A DNA stretch of 64,000 bases from assembly GCA_020634515.1 (NCBI GenBank), contig JACKBL010000006.1:310001-374000 (forward strand), given 5' to 3'. A program made the translations under genes and the position numbers. Shown here piece after piece: positions 39,871 through 46,646 of the stretch. The notes under the pieces are model-generated. The model did no database searches, was not told where the DNA came from, and saw only the letters and a list, made by a program, of their open reading frames with translations. This DNA is from Ardenticatenales bacterium (GTDB lineage: Bacteria > Chloroflexota > Anaerolineae > Promineifilales > Promineifilaceae). The first letter of the stretch is position 1; every line of letters begins with the position of its first letter.

Positions 39871-41190
39871 ATGTCGTTTTCGTCGCTGTGGTCGTTGATT
39901 TTCCCTCCCTGGCTGCGAGAATGGCTGCGTTTTGAACTGATTCCCAGATTAGGGCTACAACCACAAGAGCTGCTCCTGGGCACACTGCGTGGCATGTGGG
40001 GCACGCTTTGGTGGATGCTGGTGGGGTTGGGCTTAATAAATGGTGGCCGGGCCTACATGGATGGGCAGTATGCTTTGCCGCGCGCGATCCAGTCGCAAGT
40101 GGTGAAGTGGGCGCCCGTTGCTGACTCAGTGGCCCGCCAGACAGACATACCTCGAGAAGTACCGTTAGTCGTGTGGTATAAAGAAAGCAGTATGCAGGCG
40201 GAGAATCCGCGGAACTGCACGGGCATTATGGGCACGTATGACCTGGTTCGCTCCGGTCAATTGCCGTGTTTCACGCCTGGTCCTATCTCTGATCAGGAGG
40301 TGGCGGCGCAGTTGGCGGTCGGTGCGCTGGAGTTCAAGAAGCGGTGTCCGGAGGTGACGTACGGGACGCACGATCCGGCGGTTTTGCAGCGGTGTTATCT
40401 GGCGTATAATGCCGGCATCTCCGCCGCCCAACACATCGATCCCCACACCTCCGCCTACGTCATGAACAATTTCAACGAGCAGTACCAGAATATGGTCTAC
40501 CGTGACGTAGAATTGGGAACCGTCACCGTCAGCGCATTGGGCGCCTGGCCCGCTCACCTGGCCATCCAAAGCATGATCGCCCATCAGCTCGACCTGGAAC
40601 AGCCCCCACTCACCCTCACTCTCCTGGATGTGGGCGCGCGATTGTGGGATGCCGGCATTTACGCCGTTTCCAACCTGCTCAACATGGACCTGCCCACCAA
40701 CCCGCGCATGGAATTCCCCGCCGATCGGGACATCGGCGCGCAAACCTGCCTGGGGCGGGCGCACATCCTGGGTCGTCCCAGTCTCCGCCCCACGCTCAAC
40801 CCCGTGCGCGAAGACCCCCTGCTCACGCAAGACGTGCACGGCTGCGCCTACAACTTGCCCGGTGTGGACATTGCCAGTTCCAACGCCGCATCGCTTCTGC
40901 AAGCCCCCATCCCCGGCGAAGTCACCACCTACACCGACCGCTGGCGCAACACAACGATCCGCATCGAAAACGACGAGTGGATCGTCTGGCTGCTGCACGC
41001 GCGCTCCTACCTGGTTGAAGAAGGAACCGTGGAAAAGGGGCAGGCGGTCGGCGTCATGGGCGCGGTGGGCTATGCCACAGGCCCTCACGTCCATTACACC
41101 GTATTCGACAAGATCACCAACCGGTTTGTCGATCCTGGATTGCTGCTGCCTAAACAAATCGCCGAAAGTGACGGCGCGGAAACCAGATAG
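39871..41190 (+). CDS. Membrane-anchored lytic-transglycosylase/M23-like cell-wall protein
   Basis: A 439-residue protein. One membrane segment lies at about 35-58. A lysozyme-like lytic-transglycosylase region (about 85-215) has candidate catalytic Glu in WYKESS, the motif NCTGIMG and CYLAYNAG. The C-terminal LytM/M23 fold (about 325-430) has LLHARSYLVEEGTVEKGQAVGVMG and the zinc motif GPHVHY. The usual first zinc motif HxGxD reads LPGVD, so the first His ligand is replaced by Leu. The peptidase half may therefore be a binding pseudo-enzyme. It probably cleaves or remodels peptidoglycan at the membrane. It is followed by a LysM membrane protein, a likely partner. Confidence 0.75.
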   Translation: MSFSSLWSLIFPPWLREWLRFELIPRLGLQPQELLLGTLRGMWGTLWWMLVGLGLINGGRAYMDGQYALPRAIQSQVVKWAPVADSVARQTDIPREVPLVVWYKESSMQAENPRNCTGIMGTYDLVRSGQLPCFTPGPISDQEVAAQLAVGALEFKKRCPEVTYGTHDPAVLQRCYLAYNAGISAAQHIDPHTSAYVMNNFNEQYQNMVYRDVELGTVTVSALGAWPAHLAIQSMIAHQLDLEQPPLTLTLLDVGARLWDAGIYAVSNLLNMDLPTNPRMEFPADRDIGAQTCLGRAHILGRPSLRPTLNPVREDPLLTQDVHGCAYNLPGVDIASSNAASLLQAPIPGEVTTYTDRWRNTTIRIENDEWIVWLLHARSYLVEEGTVEKGQAVGVMGAVGYATGPHVHYTVFDKITNRFVDPGLLLPKQIAESDGAETR

Positions 41191-41242
41191 CACAACGAAT
41201 CGGAGAGATTTCCTAAAATGCCCGTAACTATTCAACCTCGAT

Positions 41243-41330
41243 ATCATCCCGGAAGCCCGATTTCAAGCCCAAAGTGTCGCGTCATTCAACTCATCGCGCA
41301 TCAAAACGCCTCCGGGAAGATGGTCGTTAA
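41243..41330. repeat. Hairpin family D, copy 2
   Basis: TCCCGGAAGCCCGATTTCAAG at 41247 onward is the inverted counterpart of 11453-11479. A 38-nt middle and AACGCCTCCGGGAAG follow, forming a long imperfect hairpin between the two cell-wall genes. Confidence 0.6.
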
Positions 41331-41395
41331 TAGTTACAAATGAATGAAAGGCGTTGCACCTGAACGGCTACCAAAACACAGAGAGGACAAAGCAT

Positions 41396-41947
41396 ATGAA
41401 TCTGGCGGAACTACTTAGATTTGTGCCATTAGGCGTTGGGCTTTTCCTGGCCTACCACTTGATCATGAAGGAGGGTCTGCCCAATAAAAACCTGGGCAAG
41501 ATCGCTTCCTATTTTTTGGGTATCTTGCTCGTGTTCCTGGCTATTGGCTGGCTGATCAACTCCTTCTTCACCTCCTGGGCCAACGACATGCTACAGAAGG
41601 CGGGATCATCCGACGACCTGAATTCGTTGATTGACACCAGTTCAGGCATCATCCAAAACGCTTTTGGCACAGGAAGCAGCGACATCGAAGCCCAACCGGC
41701 CCCCGCCCCCACTCAACCGGCCCCCGCCACCGCCCCTGGCGGCGCGGCAGCCCCACAGACACAACCCACGGACCAAAGCGCCGCGCCCGCCACCGGTCCG
41801 CAAACCTACACGGTTGCCACCGGAGACACGCTCTATGATATTGCCTTGAGACATGGCTCTACAGTGGATGCAATTATGCAGGCCAATGGGCTGACGAGCT
41901 ATGTCATTCAGCCGGGCCAGCAACTCCGTATCCCGGCCGCTCCTTAA
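41396..41947 (+). CDS. Membrane protein with C-terminal LysM domain
   Basis: A 183-residue protein with two hydrophobic segments (about 8-24 and 34-58). A Pro/Ala/Gln-rich flexible linker follows (about 95-135), then one LysM domain (about 137-182, TYTVATGDTLYDIALRHGSTVDAIMQANGL). LysM binds peptidoglycan N-acetylglucosamine, so the protein probably links membrane and wall. GAGAGG (41381-41386) supports ATG 41396. It follows the lytic-transglycosylase-like gene in the same direction. Confidence 0.85.
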   Translation: MNLAELLRFVPLGVGLFLAYHLIMKEGLPNKNLGKIASYFLGILLVFLAIGWLINSFFTSWANDMLQKAGSSDDLNSLIDTSSGIIQNAFGTGSSDIEAQPAPAPTQPAPATAPGGAAAPQTQPTDQSAAPATGPQTYTVATGDTLYDIALRHGSTVDAIMQANGLTSYVIQPGQQLRIPAAP

Positions 41948-41954
41948 TCTAGAA

Positions 41955-42068
41955 AATTGGTCCAATCTGACTTACGACTGACGATGAAATTAACTACGGA
42001 ATGGCATCGTCAGTTTGAAGGAACGGTAAGGAGACAACTTCGTGGTCCTATTTAATCTCCGTTCCTTC
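41955..42068. repeat. Family-C fragment plus full family-B double hairpin (copy 2)
   Basis: A short family-C string, AATTGGTCCAATCTGA, lies at 41956. Family B follows: ACTGACGATG/CATCGTCAGT (41977-41986/42005-42014) and GAAGGAACGG/CCGTTCCTTC (42017-42026/42059-42068). The long loop of the second hairpin is shared with the inverted copy at 59662-59751. Confidence 0.8.
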
Positions 42069-42170
42069 GCAGTTGCGATGGAACACTGAGATTGCGCCAC
42101 GGGAAGACCCCTTGGAGCGTGTCTCCCCAGGGTTGAATAGTTACGCCCTATCGACTACTCACCGACTACT

Positions 42171-42851
42171 ATGCTCGGACTACCACCAGAAGCAGACGAC
42201 GAAAGCGGCGCGGAAGATGTAGAGGCGCAGGCAACGGAAAGGCGCGTTCCCGTGTCGCTGTGGAGTCGGCTGTGGAACAATCTAAAAACCAACGTCTTCC
42301 CCGAAGAAATCAGCAAGCGGCTGCTGCCAAACGAGGTCATACAGGTTGAAATCCAGTTGGCCTGGTATCGCCACTTTTTTGGGCGACTCGTTTGGAGACG
42401 CATCTTGCCGCTTTCGCTTCTGACCATGCTGATGGCCGGCATGGTAGCTGTGCTGGCCGTTGTCTATCGCTTTGCCTTGACCTGGGTGCTGCTTCCCCCC
42501 GGACTGCTGCTGCTTCTGGTCGTGTATGGCGCCTACCAGCAGCTAGAACATGCGCAATGGCGCATGGTGAAGACGAACGTGCGCATCATCTTCACCATCC
42601 CCGTCCCGAATCAATGGCCCCTGGTGGACACCATTGATTTGCGCGGCACGCCCGCGGTGGTGGACACAAACTGGTCTCCCAGCCCGCTCTGGCGCCTGTT
42701 CCAGAGTTTCACGGGCGCGCGCGACCTGTACATCAGCATGGTTCCCTTTCAGTTTGAGAAGGGGCAGGCGCAGGTGAAAGGGGCGCTGGTCATCCCGGAT
42801 GTGATGCCGGAGGATGTGCGCCATTTGAAGGAACACATTTTCACGAAGTAA
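42171..42851 (+). CDS. Membrane protein with bacterial PH-like domain
   Basis: A 226-residue protein. An acidic N-terminus precedes an amphipathic region (LLPNEVIQVEIQLAWYRHFFGRLV). Two adjacent membrane helices follow (about 78-98 and 102-122). The C-terminal domain resembles bPH2/YdbT-type PH-like folds (RMVKTNVRIIFTIPVPNQWPLVDTIDLRG... to ALVIPDVMPEDVRHLKEHI). The role is unknown, perhaps membrane organisation. It is probably transcribed alone, with repeat-rich DNA on both sides and no convincing ribosome site before ATG 42171. Confidence 0.65.
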   Translation: MLGLPPEADDESGAEDVEAQATERRVPVSLWSRLWNNLKTNVFPEEISKRLLPNEVIQVEIQLAWYRHFFGRLVWRRILPLSLLTMLMAGMVAVLAVVYRFALTWVLLPPGLLLLLVVYGAYQQLEHAQWRMVKTNVRIIFTIPVPNQWPLVDTIDLRGTPAVVDTNWSPSPLWRLFQSFTGARDLYISMVPFQFEKGQAQVKGALVIPDVMPEDVRHLKEHIFTK

Positions 42852-42875
42852 CGATTCACGACACACCCTCTTGTG

Positions 42876-42920
42876 GCCGGAGTTTGTCGAAACCCGTCCC
42901 TGCCTTCGACAGGCTCCGGC
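42876..42920. repeat. Intergenic hairpin of the TTCGACAGGCTC type
   Basis: GCCGGAGTTTGTCGAA (42876-42891) pairs with TTCGACAGGCTCCGGC (42905-42920), with two G-U pairs. The TTCGACAGGCTC string is common in intergenic repeats of many bacteria. It marks the left edge of the AT-rich restriction-modification pair. Confidence 0.65.
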
Positions 42921-42994
42921 AGCGGGCTAATAAGTAGTTGGCAAGCATCGCGGAAATCACCTTCTCGAAACTATGAACCCATGATAACCTATGG

Positions 42995-43000
42995 TATAAT
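42995..43000 (+). promoter_or_regulatory. Candidate -10 box of the restriction-modification unit
   Basis: A perfect TATAAT lies 35 nt before GTG 43036. The -35 region is not obvious. Confidence 0.45.
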
Positions 43001-43035
43001 CGAGCATCCGTTCTGATTTGAGTAGGTGTACGATT

Positions 43036-44073
43036 GTGGAAAAACCTCAGGAATATTCCCAACATATCAATTCAATACTTAAACCCTCACAAAATGGCTC
43101 AATTACCACATTAGATTTATTTGCGGGAGCCGGTGGTCTTGCGCTTGGTTTTGAAGCTCAAGGATTCAAAACTGTTGGTTTTGAAAAAGACGCAGATTGT
43201 TGTGTAACCTACAAAAATAATCTAGATAGTGAATGCCATCAGATCGACCTTTCACCGGATTATAAATTTCCCGAAGCAACAGTCATAATAGGTGGTCCCC
43301 CTTGTCAACCGTTTAGCGTGGGTGGTAAGCAAAAAGGCCTGGGGGACTCGCGCGATGGCTTCCCCACCTTTATTTCTGCAGTTAAGCAGGCAACGCCAAA
43401 ACTGTTTCTCTTTGAAAATGTTAGGGGGATGATGTACCGCAACAAGTGGTACTTAGAACAGATTATCGAAGAGTTTCAAGCATTGGGATATATCATTGAA
43501 TACAAAATGTTTAACACAGTCAGATATGGGGTTCCTCAAAGAAGAGAACGATTGATAGTTATAGGCCATAAGGGAGGTTTTAACTTTCCTCCCCCCCTAG
43601 GTAAAAAAGTGACTGCTGGTGATGCTTTAGGAGAAATGGCTATTACTATTCCTGTGGACGCGAAATTTTTGACGCCAAGTATGGACGAATACGTAGCAAA
43701 ATATGAAAAGGCATCAAAGTGCATCCGCCCACGTGATTTGCATTTGAATGAACCGTCACGCACAGTGACTTGTCGAAACCTAGCAGGTGCGACTGGTGAT
43801 ATGATGCGTATACGCTTGCCTGACGGACGCAGGCGCAGACTAGCTGTTAGAGAGGCGGCACGGTTACAGAGTTTTCCTGATTGGTTTGAATTTGAGGGGA
43901 GCGAAACAAGTCAATTTAATCAAATAGGAAATGCTGTTCCCCCTTTATTTTCCTACTACCTTGCAGCAAGTATCAAAGAGTATTTACTTTCAGGTGAAAA
44001 TAGGATGACCTTTGATGAAATCAAGCGGTACAATAGACTAAACTGGCAACCTAAACAATTGGCCTTGTTTTAA
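43036..44073 (+). CDS. DNA (cytosine-5)-methyltransferase
   Basis: A 345-residue C5 methylase. The SAM motif is LDLFAGAGGLALGFEAQGF, and motif IV GGPPCQPFSVGG carries the catalytic Cys. Motif VI is ENVRGM, motif VIII is YGVPQRRERLIVIG, and motif X is FNQIGNAVPPLFSYYLA. It methylates C5 of cytosine and presumably protects DNA from the nuclease encoded 15 bp downstream. I place the start at GTG 43036 because GTAGG precedes it; TTG 43018 is an alternative. Base composition is clearly AT-richer than in neighbours and the TGCCGGCA motif is absent, both signs of recent transfer. The target-recognition region is too variable to read a site from. Confidence 0.9.
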   Translation: MEKPQEYSQHINSILKPSQNGSITTLDLFAGAGGLALGFEAQGFKTVGFEKDADCCVTYKNNLDSECHQIDLSPDYKFPEATVIIGGPPCQPFSVGGKQKGLGDSRDGFPTFISAVKQATPKLFLFENVRGMMYRNKWYLEQIIEEFQALGYIIEYKMFNTVRYGVPQRRERLIVIGHKGGFNFPPPLGKKVTAGDALGEMAITIPVDAKFLTPSMDEYVAKYEKASKCIRPRDLHLNEPSRTVTCRNLAGATGDMMRIRLPDGRRRRLAVREAARLQSFPDWFEFEGSETSQFNQIGNAVPPLFSYYLAASIKEYLLSGENRMTFDEIKRYNRLNWQPKQLALF

Positions 44074-44088
44074 ACGCCCAAACCAGTG

Positions 44089-45150
44089 ATGAGAAAATAT
44101 CTCCTGAACAAAGCAGAAGCACAAACGCTTGGTATTAAAGTTGCATCCTATCAAACCTTTGAGGCCAAAACCCCCGAAGTTCAGCAACTCATAAACGAAG
44201 CTTTGCATATTCTAGACCATTTTGGCATACCAGTTGAGGATAAAACTGCTCGTAAATTGGAGCGTATGGCGCTTGCTTTTCTTGCTGTATGCGACGTAAA
44301 AGTTAGTGCTGATTGGATCAAAGCAAAATCATTAGATGACGGATATGCGCTAAAGACCAGAGATATTATTGATTACATCAATGCAAATTTCGCCGAAAAT
44401 ATCTCGCGAGGTTCGTATGATGATATCAGACGTAAAGACCTCAAGCACCTAGTCCTTGCAGGAGTAGTAATTTCTGACCGCCCACAATCTGCGCGAAACG
44501 ACCCAAATCGTGCTTGGACGGTAAATCCTGCATATATCGAGTTAATCAGGGCCTATTCTCAATACAACTGGGTCTCATTAGTAGAAAAGTTCCTTGAAGG
44601 CAAGGCAACCCTGCAAGAACAACTGGCAGCACGTCGTGATTTACCCAGAATACCAATACAACTTCCATCGGGTATCGAATTGGAATTTGGGCCAGGTGAA
44701 CATAATCGGCTTCAAAAGGCAGTTGTGGAAGAATTTTTACCCCGGTATGGTTTTGGCGCAAAAGTTGTTTACATTGGTGATGCCGAAAACAAGTTTCTCC
44801 ATTATGATGAGGACACCGCTAATAAAATTGGACTTGCTACATTAGCTCACGAAGAATTGCCAGACGTGGTGGCATATTCACAAGAGAAAAATTGGTTGTA
44901 CTTGATTGAAGCCGTTCATTCATCAGGACCAATGAGTCCTGAAAGAATCATCGCTTTGCAACCTTTTCTAAACAACTGTACGACTGACATTATTTTTGTG
45001 ACTGCATTTGTTGACCGCGCCACATTCAGAAAATTTGTTGCTGATATTGCTTGGGAAACTGAGGTATGGATTGCCTCATCCCCAAACCATCTAATCCATT
45101 TTGATGGGGAGAAGTTTCTTGGGCCATACCAGCAAGGTCTTCAGAGGTAA
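44089..45150 (+). CDS. BsuBI/PstI-family type II restriction endonuclease
   Basis: A 353-residue protein. The N-terminal winged-helix-like BsuBI/PstI domain (about 1-150) has LNKAEAQTLGIKVASYQTFEAKTPEVQ. In the catalytic half, LPDVVAYSQEKNWLYLIEAVHSSGPMSPERI gives a PD-(D/E)xK-like core, as in BsuBI and PstI, which cut CTGCAG. Those enzymes are normally paired with an adenine-N6 methylase, whereas here the partner is a cytosine-5 methylase. The sequence specificity may therefore differ. Start: ATG 44089 (a GTG at 44086 is directly adjacent). It is AT-rich like its partner and ends convergent with tpx. Confidence 0.85.
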   Translation: MRKYLLNKAEAQTLGIKVASYQTFEAKTPEVQQLINEALHILDHFGIPVEDKTARKLERMALAFLAVCDVKVSADWIKAKSLDDGYALKTRDIIDYINANFAENISRGSYDDIRRKDLKHLVLAGVVISDRPQSARNDPNRAWTVNPAYIELIRAYSQYNWVSLVEKFLEGKATLQEQLAARRDLPRIPIQLPSGIELEFGPGEHNRLQKAVVEEFLPRYGFGAKVVYIGDAENKFLHYDEDTANKIGLATLAHEELPDVVAYSQEKNWLYLIEAVHSSGPMSPERIIALQPFLNNCTTDIIFVTAFVDRATFRKFVADIAWETEVWIASSPNHLIHFDGEKFLGPYQQGLQR

Positions 45151-45287
45151 GTGCATTGCTAACAAATCAATGCACGCGAATTGCTAATTTTCGTTTTATC
45201 GAACGCACCTTGGGGCACAATCGTACTGGTGATTGAGGGTGTCTTTGCTTACCCGCAATCGCGTGACTTCAAGCATTACGTAGAATC

Positions 45288-45803
45288 CTACAAAGCCTGT
45301 TTTACCGCGTTGATGGCAGTTGCATAGTCCGGCTGATCGCCAAATTCCATAACGTATTCGACGTGGACTAGTTTGTCATCGGCGTCGATGACGAAGACGG
45401 AGCGTTGGTCCAGGCGCAGGTCTTCGATGTGCGTGCCGTAGGCGTCGCCGAAGCTCATGGTTTTGTGGTCGGAGAGGGTTTGCACGCGATCAATGCCGGC
45501 ATTCCCACACCACCGCCGCTGTGCATAAGGCAAATCCGCGCTCACCGTCAGCACCACCACCCCATCCCCCAGGCTGGCCGCCTCCTCGTTAAAACGGCGC
45601 GTCTGCGTGTCGCAAACCCGGGTATCCAATGATGGAACGACGGAAATGAGCTTGACTTTGCCGGCATAATCCCCCAACCCCACCGTCCGCCAATCATTCG
45701 TCGTCAGCGCAAAATCAGGCGCGGCCTGCCCCACCTGCAACAGCGGACCAAGCACAGCCAGCCCCCGCCCCCCCAACTTAACACCATCAGCACGTCTTTC
45801 CAT
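45288..45803 (-). CDS. tpx: Thiol peroxidase (Tpx-type peroxiredoxin)
   Basis: A 171-residue peroxiredoxin. The peroxidatic Cys is in VPSLDTRVCDTQTRRF and the resolving Cys in YAQRRWCGNAGIDRVQTLSD, the atypical 2-Cys arrangement of Tpx. It reduces peroxides using thioredoxin. I chose ATG 45803 because GAGGAG (complement 45812-45817) then has a proper 8-nt spacing. The nearer ATG 45809 and GTG 45812 would lie on top of the ribosome site. It is convergent with the restriction endonuclease gene and downstream of the cold-shock-domain gene. Confidence 0.93.
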   Translation of the reverse strand: MERRADGVKLGGRGLAVLGPLLQVGQAAPDFALTTNDWRTVGLGDYAGKVKLISVVPSLDTRVCDTQTRRFNEEAASLGDGVVVLTVSADLPYAQRRWCGNAGIDRVQTLSDHKTMSFGDAYGTHIEDLRLDQRSVFVIDADDKLVHVEYVMEFGDQPDYATAINAVKQAL

Positions 45804-45870
45804 GAGCATCACTCCTCGTTGCGCGAGTGTCCGACTCGCCTGAAAAAAGTTGACCGCTGCCAGACCTCAT

Positions 45871-46398
45871 TTACTCTGGCCCGGAATACACCTCAATCTC
45901 GCTGGCCTCCAACCCCTTCGACGTCTCCTCCACGTCATACAACACCCACTGCCCTTCCACCATCTCTTCCGGATCAACCAGCGCGTCTGACTTGTGGAAG
46001 AAGATGTCCTCCCCGCCGCCACGAGCAATAAAGCCATAGCCCCGCTGTGGGTTGTACCACTTCATACGTCCCACGTACTTGCCCGTCAACGGATCAATCT
46101 GAATCGTCTCCGGCTGCATCTCGTCCGCCTCTGCTTCCTCGCTGCCGGCATGTGACGGCGCGGCGACTTCCGCGACGGCGCCACGTGGCGGCTGCGGCGC
46201 ATGTTCTTCCGCCGCCGGCTCAGGCGCGCGTTCAGGTGCGCGCTCACGGCGCGTCGGACTGCCCTGGCGCGCCGACAATTCGCCCAGGTAAGCGGGATCA
46301 ACAGGCAAGCCCAATGCTTCAAGCTGTCGCTGCATTTCTACGGTGAAAACGTACCGTCGTCCGCCTTCATCAGTGACCCATCTATCCCTGTATGTCAT
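45871..46398 (-). CDS. Cold-shock-domain protein with charged N-terminal extension
   Basis: A 175-residue protein. An N-terminal region (about 1-45, including WVTDEGGRRYVFTVEMQRQLEALGLP) of unknown type precedes an Ala/Glu/Pro-rich disordered linker (about 50-100). The C-terminal cold-shock domain (about 108-170) has GRMKWYNPQRGYGFIARGGG and the RNP2-like DIFFH. It probably binds single-stranded nucleic acid, perhaps as an RNA chaperone. The linker and N-domain are unlike small Csp proteins. AAGGAG precedes ATG 46398; the longer frame to 46482 runs into a family-C repeat and is rejected. Confidence 0.82.
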   Translation of the reverse strand: MTYRDRWVTDEGGRRYVFTVEMQRQLEALGLPVDPAYLGELSARQGSPTRRERAPERAPEPAAEEHAPQPPRGAVAEVAAPSHAGSEEAEADEMQPETIQIDPLTGKYVGRMKWYNPQRGYGFIARGGGEDIFFHKSDALVDPEEMVEGQWVLYDVEETSKGLEASEIEVYSGPE

Positions 46399-46442
46399 GT
46401 TGCCTTGCTCCTTCGCAATCGTCATAGTATCGTCGTAACTGC

Positions 46443-46514
46443 TAAGCCAGATTGGACAATTTTCTCTGGTGAAAATCCTCACTGAGCGCGTGAAATTGGT
46501 CCAATCTCCAGAGA
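46443..46514. repeat. Hairpin-repeat family C, divergent copy
   Basis: TAAGCCAGATTGG at 46443 and TTTTCTCTGGTGAAA follow the family pattern. AAATTGGTCCAATCTCCAGAG closes it near 46493-46513. It lies upstream of the cold-shock-domain gene. Confidence 0.6.
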
Positions 46515-46646
46515 GCGTCAGTAGTTACGTATCGTCATCGTCAGGTGGTCATGTACTTCTGTTTCATCACTATCAGGCCCGTTTGAAACCTGGCCTGTTT
46601 CTCTTCACGCTTGCACGGCCATTAGCATGGCTCCCTGGGCGTACTA

